From: Henricia sp. BOLD:AAB3569
Taxonomy: Eukaryota > Echinodermata > Asteroidea > Spinulosida > Echinasteridae
Direction of reading: 5' to 3'
NCBI GenBank assembly: GCA_037783545.1
Contig: JBBELK010000928.1
Coordinates: 310,001-374,000, forward strand
DNA: 64,000 bases
The notes under the pieces: generated by a model
Seen by the model: the letters and a program-made list of their open reading frames with translations, nothing else
The model's database searches: none
What the model was told of the DNA's origin: nothing
Position numbers and translations under genes: made by a program
Shown: piece after piece, positions 28,576 to 40,903 of the stretch
Layout: every line of letters begins with the position of its first letter
Numbering within the stretch: position 1 is the first letter of the stretch

Positions 28576-29840
28576 GCCTAGCCCAGGTTGGACGTCGTCT
28601 TCATTGCATTACGAGTGACGTCCAGGTCACGATGTCTCTAAACAGGGGGACTGAAACTTGCACATACATTTTTGAGCTATTTTACCTTTTAGTGGACGTC
28701 GAATTGATGTCCGTATATATCCTTTGCGTCTTCAGTTACAGGAACGGAAGGTTTAAATGTCGTATATACCAAATTTGATGAACAAAATAGTGAAATCTAA
28801 GGCACAACATAACGTTAACGTTCAGAGAAATAAATAACAGCTGCCGTCGCGTCACGCATCGTGAAGTTTGGATAGGCTTGCGCGTGTGGCGTCACGATTT
28901 CAGGCACGCAATGCGCCGAGGCCATGGCCCAGTTCAGTTGCGACGCGCGCACAGCGGGCCGCGCCGGCACGCGTACGCGGGACTACGCGCGCGGTGAGAA
29001 CAAAATAAGCTGAACGTAACTTGGCTGTAGTAGTGGATTATTTGTGCACAAATATATAGCAAATTAGCGTGACCTTTTGCCGTTTTCCTCCGGAATATGC
29101 AGTTCGGTGATGTGTAGTGGATTTCTAAACCCGGCAATCCCAAAGATTAGGACACATGGAACTTTGTTAGCACATTACTGGCTTCCTGCACAAGGTAGAA
29201 ATATTGATTGTTTTTGTTACAAAAATGTTCACCCTGTTTTTGGAACTTCATACTCCAGGGGCGGTATTCAATTCAATACTTAAATTAAGTAAAAACGTTA
29301 CTTAGTATTTGGCTTGGCTAAGAAAATGACCTATCTCGTATTCAAAGCCTTCTAAGAATTTTACTTTAGTAAGTCAAATACTTAGATAAAGTGTGACGTT
29401 ACAAATGAATGCAGAGCGCAGAACAGCCAATCGAATACAGCGTGGGACGCGCTATGAACCGCGCCTTCTCATACCGGTAAGCGTTTTTCTCACGTAAAAC
29501 GCACAACACGCGCACCAAAACAAAACCGGTCTAAACCGGTTGCAGTATGCATGTGATGTATGTAAAAAATTGCTTAAGTGTGCTTTCCTGCCTTCTCAAA
29601 TTTAAGTAAAATACTTTCCCAAAAAGAACCATTTGAATACCAAATGTTCTAAGTGTTTTTCTAAAGTAAAAAACTTAGCCACTTGGGAATTGAATACCAA
29701 TTTTGGCTAAGTATTTTACTTTAGCCAAAAACTAAGTAAAATTCTTAAATATTTAGCTTAAGTACTGAATTGAATACCGCCCCTGGACTCTGTATCCCCA
29801 TGTAGTATGCGGTACAGAGTCCAACCTGGGCTAGGCTAGG
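28576..29840. mobile_element. Element with TAGCCCAGGTTGGAC ends
   Basis: Left GCCTAGCCCAGGTTGGACGT and right GAGTCCAACCTGGGCTAGG are inverted. The left end motif recurs at 47993..48010. CpG-rich interior. It contains the nested MITE at 29255..29786. Confidence 0.5.
29255..29786. mobile_element. MITE with CCAGGGGCGGTATTCAATTC ends
   Basis: Left CCAGGGGCGGTATTCAATTC and right GAATTGAATACCGCCCCTGG are perfect inverted repeats. Subterminal regions repeat AAGTAAAA..CTTAG motifs. Partial relatives lie at 9630..9790 and 8395..8475. Confidence 0.85.
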
Positions 29841-30420
29841 GCCCTACTGCCAGTACTCACTGGATCTCTTTTCAAGATGGCCGCGGAATGCGAAAAAACA
29901 TGACCACAATTTACAGAAACCAAACAGCAGCCATCACTTTTCTACAAACCTTCAGACCAATATTGCTTGTTGACGACCTGGGTACAGGAGAAACATCGCA
30001 TTCGCAGTAAAAGTGTTGATGTCAGACTCAGCTAGCTCAGACGTAGACTGAGTAAACTCAAACACAACATACACTGCACTTATTTATACTTAGTACTAGC
30101 GCTCGCGCGCACATTTCACCCGTCTTTTGAATAAAAATAAAATCCACGCATGCTCCGGGCAGTGCTTTCAGCGCAACTACATTACCATAGGCCAGACAAG
30201 TAGTAGGAATTCGTTATGGTTTTCCGAGGAGCGTCTCGTTGTTGCCAAGACAACCGAATAGTGACATATTGCCATGGTAATTAGCTCTAAACATCATGGC
30301 CGTCGGGAAAAGTACATTGCAAAATCACATGGACGGTGTAGATCCATTGCCTAGGCAACTAACAAAATATGACGTATTAACTTCGGCAGTCTATTTGGGC
30401 CAATTTGATGGAGTTGAACA
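29841..30420. other. Intergenic stretch without recognised features
   Basis: CpG-containing sequence with GATGGCCG / CATGGCCG motifs at 29875 and 30295 that may be ends of a decayed repeat. No gene supported. Confidence 0.3.
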
Positions 30421-30567
30421 TTAAAGGCAAGGCTCGACAGCAATGCGCGCGCGCCAATTTCGTGTCGCGAAATACGCAGTTCCGATCCGTGCCTTTGCAC
30501 TATGGAGCTGCGTATTTCGTGGCACGTATTTGGCGCGCGCGCATTGCTGACGAGCCTGTGCCTTTAA
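30421..30567. mobile_element. GGCTCGTCA hairpin MITE, copy B
   Basis: TTAA-flanked, arms AAGGCAAGGCTCGACAGCAA and TTGCTGACGAGCCTGTGCCTT, with GAAATACGCAG / CTGCGTATTTCG inside. Same family as 5835..5975. Confidence 0.85.
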
Positions 30568-31339
30568 AGACTGACAGTGTGTTTCTATTAAACACATGGG
30601 ACTTTACTGGTACGGTAGGGCCTTATTATAATGACCCCTTTGATAGTCATCTTAAATTCGAAAGTATACTGGTAAACCCCTAAAATCGATCTCGATAAAA
30701 TTATACGGTTTTTATCTATATCCGTGTCATGATTTTTGGTGAAGCATCCAGGGTAAATAAATAATAAGAATTCTGCATCAATATGCCCACGTACATGCAT
30801 GGGCTCATTTTTTGAATAACGAGATAATACAACCACCATTTTTCCCGAGCCGCATCCCGTACGCGTATTCACCACTTCCACGGAACCGCCATTTTGGCAA
30901 AGCAGCGAGGCTTACCTTGCATGAACAAGGAACCCCTAGCTTGCGTCGTTACCAGCCTCGTTTTGAACGCGACCGTGCAAGTGGTGAATACCATTTCTAA
31001 TGTCACTGTGCACAAGTAGGCAGTTTGGCACTTTGTGGATCTTTTGTCACATAATGAAAATCTGCCCCTAGCTGTCATGGCTACCGCGGTGCAAATTTAG
31101 GGTGTAGCCTACGTCACCTCATGAAAAGTATTTATATGAGGTATTCTTAAATATGCAACAGCATTAAAAATATGCAAACTTTTCCACATCAGAACTGCAG
31201 CTCTGGGGATCGAAGCCGAAGTGTGATATATTGCCATATGGCAATTGGCTCTAAATAAACTATGATTGGAAAAGCAATTAAGGACGTACACGGTTTTTGT
31301 TGTTGTTAAGTGTAGAGCCATAAACTATTATATTAATGT

Positions 31340-31475
31340 GCAACGTCAGTTGCCAGGGTTGGTCTAAACATTCGCTGGTAATCCGCAGCATCCATTGCTA
31401 AAGCGCAGGGGAAAAGTTCATTGGTTTTTTAATACACCAGTCACCTTGGCAACGCACAATTAAAGGGTGACGTCA
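31340..31475. mobile_element. GTGACG/GGTCTACACT MITE, copy B
   Basis: Shares GGTAATCCGCAG..CCATTGCTAAAGCGCAGG and AAAGGGTGACGTC with 57218..57358. CGTCAGTTGCCAGG and CACCTTGGCAACGCA pair as end repeats. Confidence 0.55.
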
Positions 31476-31557
31476 ACTAAGACAAGGTATTCACTCCGAT
31501 AGTCTATAGACTGTAGTCAGGGGAAATCTAAATTTATACGCAAGTACCTTTAATATC

Positions 31558-31593
31558 AGTGTCAGCGCCCACAAGGGGGCGCTGACACTATAC
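31558..31593. repeat. Perfect short palindrome
   Basis: AGTGTCAGCGCCC, a 4-5 base loop, then GGGGGCGCTGACACT. Arms of about 14 bp match exactly. Could be a bare pair of transposon ends. Not followed by a T-run, so not a terminator. Confidence 0.7.
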
Positions 31594-32046
31594 TATGTCT
31601 TTGTCTTTGTCTTGGCATTGTTAAATCCTTTGCGTATTGACTCAATGATTTCACAGTGACGTAAGTTTAGACAGAAACGTTTATCACGCGTGCGTCCATC
31701 TTTGTCTTGTTCCCCACTGCACAGTACGTGTACCTGTCGGGCATGATCAGTTCGTGTGCGTGTCTGCGTGATAGCGCGTGCAGTCTTCCGTTGTTGTTTT
31801 GAGAGATCACTGTCCGCGTTGCGCGTTTTCTTGATCGCACCGCGCGCATGTCAATGTGATGCACACAATGAACATTTTCAACACGGGGCCAAACTATTTT
31901 ATTTCGGCAAGCCTCGCTTTCGTTACGTTCATATTAATAGGGGGAAAGGGAAGATGGCCGCACCGTGATAAAGGGTCATTTCCAGGAACTTGCCTTTACC
32001 CAGCGTGCACCACCTGAAAACAGCCCGATTTGCCAGGTATAGGCCT

Positions 32047-32204
32047 ATATAGACCGTATCGAATAGCCGCCATTTCGTTTTCGTGGGGCACCTTTTGCTA
32101 CTTAAACCGTTCAACAATGGAAGCACAATATGTGCAATCATGCATGTCCTCAAGGAACAATGAAACTGCCCCACAGAATCGCGGCTATTCGATACGGTCT
32201 ATAG
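32047..32204. mobile_element. MITE with TATAGACCGTATCGAATAGC ends
   Basis: Left TATAGACCGTATCGAATAGC and right GCTATTCGATACGGTCTATA are perfect inverted repeats, continuing to GTGGGGCA / TGCCCCAC. 158 bp, TA-flanked. Confidence 0.88.
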
Positions 32205-32590
32205 CGCGAAGGCGGGACTGTAGTAGCATTTATGCAAATATAATAATTTAGTGCAAATCTATCACGCAACTGGTCTATCATTGGCACCGAGTGGCACTAA
32301 ACGTCCCCGAAATGTACCACACACACTTTCTTAACAATGTGAACATGATCAGAGGCTAAATATTCTTACAAAAGTTGAAGTTTTGCCTTCGGTATTGCTT
32401 GGTAATTTCTGGAATCGGCAAGCTACCACTCATAATATCAAATATAAATGAAAGTAATCGATTTCTACTAGGAATCGCGATTACGATTCCTAAAGTGGGA
32501 TAGATTGCTCTGTGATTCTACCCGATTCCGGCGCCGAATCGCCCAAGCCCAGTATTATAATGACGTGGGGTGTTACTGTTTAATATGTCC

Positions 32591-32974
32591 GAGCGGTCTA
32601 GTGCGTCGAACTCAAGTTCCTGTGCCAGTACTAGAATGTGGGTTCGATTCCGGGCCGTGACGGGTTGTGGCACTTGTGCTCTTGAGCAAGGCACCTAATC
32701 ACAATTGGTCCGTCCTTCGGAAGGGATGTAAAGCCGTTGGTCCAGTGTGTTACATGTAACGCACTTTAAAGATCCCAGAGCAATCTTTCGTGAAGAGCAA
32801 GGGGAGGGATTCCCCGGTGTCTCTGGCCGTTTCTAATTCAACTTAAGTTGATAGTTATTCGAATATCTATATTAATTGATATCTGTTAATTGATATCTAT
32901 GTTAATTGATCCCATTCCTGTAATTGGCGGTTCTTCCGGTGTTGGATGTGCATGTGGTGAATAAATAAATAATA
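32591..32974 (+). repeat. tRNA-derived SINE A, second full copy
   Basis: Starts GAGCGGTCTAGTGCGTCGAA, B box GGTTCGATTCC, ends GTGGTGAATAAATAAATAAT. About 95 percent similar by eye to 10187..10559, with a small internal duplication of TTAATTGATATCT. Confidence 0.88.
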
Positions 32975-34180
32975 GAGCCTTTCAACCGACAGCCATGCAT
33001 GTGAGGGATCGGAGCTGCGTTCGACATCAGCAGCGTAAATCCGTGGGTCAGATCCCCCCCCTCCTATTTGGAGCTTGCTTTGGGGGGTTAAAACAAAGGT
33101 TTTTAGTTTTTATGCTAATGAAATATGCATATTCATGACCAAGGTCACGATGTCACAAGAGGCAAACACAGGAAAATCACATTCAACTGTGCACAAATAA
33201 TTCCACTTTTTTCTCAATTTTCCTGAAACTTTTGTAATCCATGGCTGTTTGAGTTTGTTTTACATGTTGCCTGCTGTAAGCCATGACAAAACTGGGGGTA
33301 GAAACTGCAGCAATTTGCCACAAGTCCAACTTGAAGTCTTATGTTTTTTCTTAACTTTTCCCTTCTGTCTTCCTTATGTGATGCACTCAAAACAGCGCCC
33401 TCTGTCTGTGATTTATTGCAATGAAATCTTCAAAGTTGAAAAAGGCCACCTTTTATTGATTTTACATCCAAACGAACAATAGTATGTCTTGCTGAACAAG
33501 TAATCCGTCATTATGAAGCAAAGCTTAGGCACAAAGTTGTTTAGCATGTCATAGGCCCTTTAACCAGTGGAGATAATTTGCATACGAAGCGTACGGCCGC
33601 AAAGAATTATGGGGCGATTATTACACACTAAGCATGGGCTAGTATAGCTATAGGCTCCACACGTACACTCGGCAGTCCGCACGTCTGAAACCTAATATAA
33701 CTATAAAATTTACAGAATATTCTGATCACACTGTCTGTGTCACTCGATTTTACTGAAAGTTGTGTTAACTTGGAAGTCCAGAGTGTTCAACAGAATTATC
33801 GTCTTGTACGAGACTTTGTGATATTTGGACTAAAAAAATGGACCTAAAGAAAGTTGAGCGACTCGCGATCGTCGATAGAGAACTAGCTATTTTTCGGCTT
33901 TTTGTTTGAGTATTAAAGATCGACTAAGAACACTGAAACTGTGATCGTAAATCGTAAACATTACATAGTAAAAGACGCCAGACATCGATAGAATGTTATT
34001 TGTGTGACTGAAAATGAGAGAGGCGTATCGCGGAAGTTTGTCCGGATATTGGGCAAGTTGTAATGGAGTGCAGTCGGCAGTCATTTGTCCGGATATTGGG
34101 CAAGAGTATTTTCGTGCAACAGGAGTACTTGCGAATAGTTCATGCAGAGTAAAAGTTGCATGCTAATAGATAAACTTTTC
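32975..34180. other. Stretch before BEL element; possible leader or LTR
   Basis: No domain-bearing frame. It holds a 20-bp direct repeat TTGTCCGGATATTGGGCAAG at 34038 and 34085. Part of 33640..34180 may be LTR or leader of the downstream BEL element, but no matching 3' LTR was found. Confidence 0.3.
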
Positions 34181-34424
34181 GATTGAAGATGGATATATAC
34201 TTCTGAAACCTTTGACAAAGATAACAACACAGTTTATCATGATGAAAGCCCTAGCTGTGACTGAGTGGCCCATTCAGCCATGTCGATGCCAGAGCTGTCA
34301 TTTAACATGCACCATGGAGGAAGGTCTTTCCTTTTCATGCACACAGCTAGTGATACCGGGGCCGGAGTTAGATTCAGCCACATGACAGTGTTTCTGTAGC
34401 CGGACAATTGAACAGCAATGCCTC

Positions 34425-35580
34425 ATGTGTATCATGTTAGAACCACGGCTTCAGCACTTGCAATCAAAAACCGACATCGTTGAGTTGGCTGCAAACACAG
34501 AAATAGATTGGAACAACGTAAACGCATCCTTGAGAGAAAATTGCAATAGAAGAGGCAGAAGAAGAAATTTGCCGAGCACAAGAAAGGGTCATGATCCTAA
34601 GACGCCGGCAAGAAATAGAAGAAGAAGCTAAGAGAATTGACCAAGAACAAGAAGAAATAGAGATACATGCAGAGCTCCATGCTGCCAGAGCAGTTTGGAA
34701 CAAGAAAATGTTGGAACAAGAAAATGTTGATGTCTTGTCACAAACATTAGCAAAGCTTTGTAAAGAAGTAGTGAAAGGCATTTCACTTGAAGTTGACCAG
34801 CCAGCAGCAGTAATGAAAGGCATGCAAGAATCACACTGAATCCCATTGCAAGTCCTTTTCTTATTGAGAAAAAAAAGAAGTGAATAATGTTGACATCACA
34901 TTGGAATCACAAACGCAGAACTCCACGCCAAAGAATAATGCCATTGAGTCCATGTGAAGAAAGTTCTGTCTTCCCTCAACCGACAATGGCATCAATCCTT
35001 GACAAAATAGTTGAAAACCAGAGAGAATTTGCCCTCCCAAATGCAGAGTTAGACCCCTTTGATGGTACTAATGTACTGTCTTACCTCGGCTTCATAAGCA
35101 ATTTCAAATACGTGGTTGAAGACAAAACAAAAGATGCAGCCAAAAGATTAGAGCTGCTGTTGAAATACACAAACGGAGAGGCACATGAGCTGATTAAAGA
35201 GTGTCCTATTATAGAACCACCAGCTAAAGGATATGATAGAGCGCAATATGGCTGCTAAAAAGAGGTTATGGGCAGCCACCCATTTTAGCAACTGCATACA
35301 AGACCAAGTCTGAAGAATTGCCAAAATTCCCACTTGGTGACAAAGTCGCACTCAGAAAGTTTGCCATCTTTTTGGTGAACTGTTGCAATGCAAATAAAAA
35401 GCGTGGTAACTCAGAAATGAACAGTATGGATGGATACGAATTTCTCAGAATTCTAGCTTCAAAGTAAAGTTACCCACTACACTACAGCAACAGTGGATAC
35501 TACAAGTGGAAAAATAACGAGAAGAAAAGCTGCGCTCTCCAACACTTGAAGATTTTGAGCAGTTTGTGGGTCAACTCACT
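34425..35580 (+). pseudogene. BEL gag-like remnant (DUF1759-type)
   Basis: Three shifted frames. The first two hold a coiled-coil-like, Glu/Lys/Arg-rich stretch (AKRIDQEQEEIEIHAEL). The third holds LDPFDGTNVLSYLGFISNF, then YTNGEAHELIKECP, the F(D/G)G..L.Y..F and GEA..LI pattern of the BEL gag DUF1759 region. At 35530..35575 the gag C-terminal pattern (TLEDFEQFVGQLTQI) continues straight into RT sequence. Confidence 0.75.
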
Positions 35581-36246
35581 CAAATATTGTGTGGTACGTA
35601 CGTTCCCCACCATGTAATCTACCATCCACGAAAACCTGACAAAATCAGAGTGGTATTCAACTGTCCTGCAAAAGTTGAAGGTACATGTACCACTCTCAAT
35701 GACCAACTTCTTCAGGAACCTGACATGACAAACCTCCTGTACGGTGTCCTCCTTCGGTGGCGTCAGGAGCCAATTGCTGTCATCGCAGACACTGAGTCAA
35801 TGTTCTATCAGGTGCAAGTTGACCCCAAAGACCGTGACATGATGCGCTATCTCCGTTGGCCAGATGGTGATGTCAATGCTGACATAGAAGAATACAGGAT
35901 GTCATCAGTCCATCTGTTTGGAGCGGTTTCCGCTCCCAGCTGTGCAAATTATGCACCGAAGAAGACTGCAAGTGACACAAAAGGAAGATACAGTGAAGAG
36001 GTCACTAGAGCCATCCAACTAAACTTTTATGTATACGACTTTCTAAAGTCATTGCCAACAGAAAGTGACGCCATCAATTTGGTACAGGAAATAAGACCAG
36101 CCTTGGATGAAGGTGGATTTCATCTCACCAAATGGCTTAGCAACAACCGAGACGTTCTCAAAGCAATTCCACCAGAAGAGCAAGCCAAAGAGCCGAAAGA
36201 GGTGAAAAGTCTTGACCTCAACGATGATCTATCAGAGGAACATTGA
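35566..36246 (+). pseudogene. BEL/Pao reverse transcriptase remnant
   Basis: A 226-codon frame with the BEL RT order: YVPHHVIYHPRKPDKIRVVF, LNDQLLQEPDMTNLL, VIADTESMFYQVQV, YRMSSVHLFGAVSAPSCAN, then NFYVYDFLKSLPTESDA. The YVDD-type catalytic box reads YVYD, so one of the two paired aspartates is lost. RT starts directly after gag-like sequence, so the protease and the N-terminal part of pol are deleted. Confidence 0.85.
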
Positions 36247-36249
36247 GTG

Positions 36250-36618
36250 AAGTGGTGTGTTGAAACAGACCAGTTGAAGTTTGGGATGAAAGAAGTTAAC
36301 ACGAAGGCCACTAGACGGAACATCCTTTCTGTCTTGAGTTCACTGTATGACCCATTTGGAGTAACCTCTCTATACGTCCTGAAAGCCAAAATTATCCTCC
36401 AGTCTCTGTGTCAATTAAGAGCGGATAGGCTGGGATGATCCAATACCAGAAAAGAGTGAAGCAAAATGGCAAAGGTGGTTGAAACAACTACCAAGTCTAG
36501 ACGAAGTGAAGCTTAACCGATGCCTCAAACCCAAAGGGTTTGGCAAGGTCGTCGACGCACATATACATGATCATTTCGCAGATGCCAGCCTCGATGGGTA
36601 TGGTATGGCACCGTAACA
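36250..36618 (+). pseudogene. BEL 1 Pao/RNase H region, first part
   Basis: TRRNILSVLSSLYDPFG and VLKAKIILQSLC match the TRR..LS...SLYDPLG / AK..LQ.LC motifs after BEL RT. A shifted frame continues with ADASLDGYGMAP up to the Tc1 insertion site. The other part resumes at 38246 (CEFLSAKSRV; FWTDSQTVYRY near 38430). Confidence 0.8.
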
Positions 36619-36620
36619 TA

Positions 36621-38243
36621 CAGATGTGCTCAAAATTATTCGTACCCTTTAAAAAAAATCTAACATTTGTCAAATTTTCTCACTCCCAAAAACTATTGTG
36701 AAGGAACTTTCACTGTATCCCAGGACAGTTAGTTGCATTGCACAAGACCACATGTTTTTGGCTCAGCATCATCTGCATAACAATAGTAATGTCCAAATTT
36801 GCATTTTTGTGCCTGTTCAAAATTATTCATACCCCTTACAAAATATCAGTATTTAGGCCATTTTTTTGTGATAATGCACCTGCTGACAACATTCCAGTGA
36901 TTCCTTTTTGTTGTTCAACAGTTATCCTAACATGTTTGCATAATATTTGAATCATTAACATATTTGTTTAATTAAATTTAAATCAATTTAAGAATGTCAT
37001 AGAAGAGCAATCTGCTTGTAGGCTATAGTGAGGGGAGTTGATGCCTTTGTTCTCAGTTTCTGGACTTGCGCATGGCTATTGTCAATGGCCACAAAGAAGG
37101 GAAAGGCTGCAAGGCCCTTTTAAAGCAGTTTAGAGTGCCAGTTTCCACCGTTCGGAGCATTAGGAAGTACAAGGAGTTCCACACAGTGAGACGCCTTAAG
37201 GGGCGTGTTCGTAAGTCGAAGGTGTAATTATTACCTCGTCTTGGAAGAAAAGTGTGCCGAGAAGCCAGCAGCAACCCCCGCATTACCACGAAGGGTCTCC
37301 TGAACAGCCTTGGCGAGTCTGGGACCAAGATATCCAGGCAGACACTTCAGCGCAGGTCTCCATGGCCGCTGACCTAGAAAGACGCCACTCCTGAGGCAGA
37401 GACATCGGAAAGCTCGTCTGGCCTTCGCTAAAGCACACCTGGATCCAAGCTTCTGGTCATAGATTCTGTGGTCAGACGAGAAAAAAATGGAGCTTTTCGG
37501 GCACATGGATGTCGCTTATGTCTGGCGAAAGAAAGGGGAGGCGTGTCAATCCAAAGAACACGGTCCCAACCGTCAAGCATGGAGGTGGTAGCATGCTGTG
37601 GCAAATGGGACTGGGAATCTCGTCAAAGTGGTTGGGATCATGAAAAATGAGCAGTACATTAAGATCATCAATGAAAACATCAAGCAGTCCGCTGAGAAAC
37701 TCTAGCTTGGTCAGCATTGGACCTACCAGCAGGACATCAACGATCCTAAACATACTGCCAAGGCAGTCACGAAATGGTTCGAGGACAACCATGTGGACGT
37801 TCTGGAGTGGCCGAAAGCCCGGATCTCAACCCGATCGAGAATCTATGGAGGGAACTCAAGACTCGGGTGATGTCAAGGAAGCCTTCCAACCTCAACGACC
37901 TTGAGTCTTTTGCGAAGGAGGAGTGGGCGGAAATCCCGGTGGAAAAATGCTTTGGCCTGATACATGCAGGAACCGTTTGGAGGCTATGATAAAAAACAAA
38001 GGCTTTTCTATTGATTATTCAGAGTGACTTTATTACGGGTATGAATAATTATGGACATGACCTTCTTTGGAAATATGTCAATAAAATACCCCCAAAATAT
38101 TATATCACAGGAAATGTAACTTATTGTTATTCTTTAAGTTGTTTGTCACATATCAAGTAAGCCAGACAAAACTCACTCATTTATTAACATGATTCAAAAT
38201 ACTCTAAAAATTACAAGGGTATGAATAATTTTGAGCACATCTG
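36621..38243 (+). mobile_element. Tc1/mariner-like element 1, full-length (1623 bp)
   Basis: Flanked by TA on both sides. Ends CAGATGTGCTCAAAATTATT and AATAATTTTGAGCACATCTG are perfect inverts, extended by CGTACCC / GGGTATG. The host BEL reading resumes right after the second TA. Same family as 42437..43343. Confidence 0.93.
37060..37989 (+). pseudogene. Tc1-like transposase, degenerate
   Basis: Helix-turn-helix part FRVPVSTVRSIRKYKEFHTV, then KVCREASSNPRITTKGLLNS, a WSDE-like region broken by shifts, PSMEVVACCGKW in place of the usual KHGGGS.M.W, and an intact C-terminal [15 protein letters not shown] with the last catalytic Glu (DD34E type). At least four frame breaks, so not functional. 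Confidence 0.88.
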
Positions 38244-38632
38244 TACCTACATGTAAGATTGACCAACGAAAAGGATGAAATCCATTGTGAGTTCCTGAGC
38301 GCGAAGTCTAGGGTATATAGCTCCCTTGATAGCGCACACGATTGTGAAGTTAGAGCTCACTGCAGCCACATCCGCTGTTCGCCAAAATTACATGATGCAA
38401 AGAGAGCTCACAATAAACATCAATAAGACAACCTTTTGGACAGATAGCCAAACTGTATATCGCTATAAACAACTAGACCGCTAGATATCCAGTTTTCGTA
38501 GCCACCAAAATCGCTGTAATCCGTGATGGCTCAGACTTGGAACATGAAGCTTCTCCAGCAGAGACCGTACGTAGTTTCGGAAGTCCCTCAACAAATCACA
38601 GAAATTAATGTCTCAGCTGTGCTGACACAGTG

Positions 38633-39468
38633 TGTTGGGCGCAATCTTCATGCACATGCGATTTTTAAAATTGCGCAAGCAGATTTAAAACCTGCGCGCA
38701 CAAATGTTAGGCTGTAGGTACTGAATAAAATTGCTCACGCAAATTAAAACTGCGCTTGGGCATTCGCCCACGTCACGTGCTAACTGCGACGTCATTAGAC
38801 AATAGCGCGCTGCTTAATTATAACATAACAATGGCATTTTAATACCTAATTCTTTGTTTTCCATTTTTTTCATTCCTGGTAATACGAGGTTCCTGTTGCA
38901 ACGAGATAATCTGCAAAATAACGAGGTTTGATTATTTTCGTTTGGGTTTGCTATGCTACAGCATATTCACTCGTTATAACAAACTTCGTATTATTGGGAA
39001 TAATACCAGTATGAAGTTAGATGTTAATCATTAGCATTTTATTTCAAAAAATTATAAATATATGCTTAGAAAACAAATAGTTAATCAAGTACTGGAAAAA
39101 AATGTCTTGTCTATTTTCAGTAAGTTTATTTTTTGGGGGAAAAAATTGCTCTAAATAAACAAGCATATTCCAAAGGCAGCCATGTCTGAAAATTATTCCT
39201 CCACTAAAGGGAAAATTAGAGCACTTTTCAGCCTTCATTTACATGACGAATAGCTTGTCGCACGGATCTGACCCTTCATTTGGTGTGGTGCACCCATAGT
39301 GCCGCGTATGTGACCGGATATGACGCATGATATTGCTTTTAAAAAATTTGCGCACAGTTCAAAATTTGTGCTGAAACCTACCTTGCACAGATTCTAAAAT
39401 TGCGCCCGCAAGCTAAATTTTCGCTACGCAATCTTTGAACTGGGGGATTTTTTTAATTGCGCCCAACA
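38633..39468. mobile_element. GTTGGGCGCAAT element, copy B (836 bp)
   Basis: Ends TGTTGGGCGCAATCTTCATG and AATTGCGCCCAACA are inverted. Interior motifs CGCAAGCAGATTTAAAACCT and GCGCACAAATG recur in copy A. A pair GGTAATACGAGGTTCCTG / AACTTCGTATTATTGGG at 38879..39005 marks a nested repeat. Confidence 0.78.
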
Positions 39469-39637
39469 ACTGCATGGTTAGGCAATTTTACCGCTATGTA
39501 GGACATGGTGGTGTTTATTTTGTTGCTCGATCTAGATTACCCTGTCACCACATGCTCACCTCGGCTCACCTACAGTATTTTAGGGATGAAAGTATGTATT
39601 CACATGACATGACATGTTCATTTTTGTAGCATATTTG

Positions 39638-40480
39638 TTAAAGGAACACACCGGCTTTGTTGGGCTATTTTGGGCTCGAAATAGACCCATACATTAATCT
39701 GAAGCGCTTTCCAGAGTAAATTAGATATATCTTGAAAAGACGCCGTCAAATTTGGCCGTTTGTTTAGCATTTTTCAAAAATTCAAGGTCACGTGACTTTT
39801 CGGAACCAGATTCTGGTTCCGAAAAGTCACATGGTCTTGAGAGTTAGTTTTGTGTCCAGCCGCATGAATGTTTTCTACTGCAGAACTGCACCAAATTCAA
39901 CTCTGATTTACCCCCAATATTTATAAGATATTGACGAAAGAGAGACTATTTATACAGGTATGAAACAAAGTTGAACATATGTATGAAAATTCGAACATAA
40001 ATGTTTGTTTCGAGAGTCCGGAGAACGGGAGCGAGCGCGTGCTACGGCAGGCTACCGTGGAGTGTAGGATATTTGCCCCGCGCAACACGGCAAATAGCCT
40101 GAGTCCACACACGGCTATATGTGCTGCTTCGGTGTATGTTTGTGAAGACAAAACATGATGCCAACTCCCGGCAAAAGAAAACGGAAATTCCTATTCGGTC
40201 GTCCGGGCTGTCCAGTGAAATCGTGAGCAGAAAATTTGAGATATCCTGAGTAGGAGAAGAGCGAATCGTTTGTGACAAAGTCGTGAGTCTCGCGCGTAGT
40301 TGTAACGGCTGATAAAGCGTATAACCCGTCTTTTGACCGTTTTTGTTAATTTTGCACTTCTTTAGTAAATTACGGGATATTTTGATGATATTTTTTCATA
40401 ACGACCATCAAACGTACAAGTATTGTCAATGCTGCTACATCTCTAAATCATGTAAACAGTAGGCCGGTGTGTACCTTTAA
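39638..40480. mobile_element. TTAA element with CACACCGGC ends (843 bp)
   Basis: TTAAAGGAACACACCGGC at the left, GGCCGGTGTGTACCTTTAA at the right. A palindrome AAGTCACG..GGTTCCGAAAAGTCAC at 39788..39830. CpG-rich frames without a recognised domain. Confidence 0.78.
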
Positions 40481-40578
40481 TATATACAGTCCAAGTGTGC
40501 ACTGTTATTGTTAAATGAGTGTTATTGCCAAGAGTTTGGTTGCATTGAAATGCATAGTTAGCATATTTTCCCTTCATG

Positions 40579-40584
40579 TTTATT
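40579..40584 (-). promoter_or_regulatory. Polyadenylation signal AATAAA
   Basis: AATAAA on the minus strand 180 bases after the TGA of the small membrane protein gene, giving a 3' UTR of about 200 bases. Confidence 0.6.
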
Positions 40585-40763
40585 GCAGTTTCACACCATT
40601 TCATTGACGGCATGCCCACGAGTCTTGAATTTAATCGGAGCTAAGTGATCTCCAGGCTCCTTAGTGCACCCAGGCTCCTGCCCCTTGGACACTAAAGGCC
40701 TCTGTCACTGCTCCACACCATGGCGGGGAGGAGGAATATGGGTCTATACCACCCCTTCTGCAG

Positions 40764-40903
40764 TCATAAGTGCACTGAAGTTTGTGGCGAAGGCCTACCA
40801 GCACGATCATGCTCCAAAATATGCTTGGTGAAAGTGTATCCCCAAAATAAGCCCGAGAGTGCAGCCAAAATGTACGCATAATCGACGATCAGAGTAACAG
40901 GTC
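40764..40903 (-). CDS. Small membrane protein, exon 3 (residues 51-96)
   Basis: Acceptor GACCTTGCCAAG, peptide PVTLIVDYAYILAALSGLFW then GYTFTKHILEHDRAGRP and SPQTSVHL, TGA at 40764. The sequence immediately upstream of the acceptor is the left edge of BEL element 2. Confidence 0.65.

Larger units (their letters stand above)
34190..38580 (+). mobile_element. BEL/Pao retroelement 1, decayed, with Tc1 insertion
   Basis: Ordered remnants on the plus strand: gag-like region (34425..35580), reverse transcriptase (35590..36250), Pao/RNase H region (36250..36618 resuming at 38246..38575). Frames are broken by stops and shifts. The aspartic protease, the integrase and both LTRs are not seen. Interrupted at TA by a Tc1-like element. 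Confidence 0.85.
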
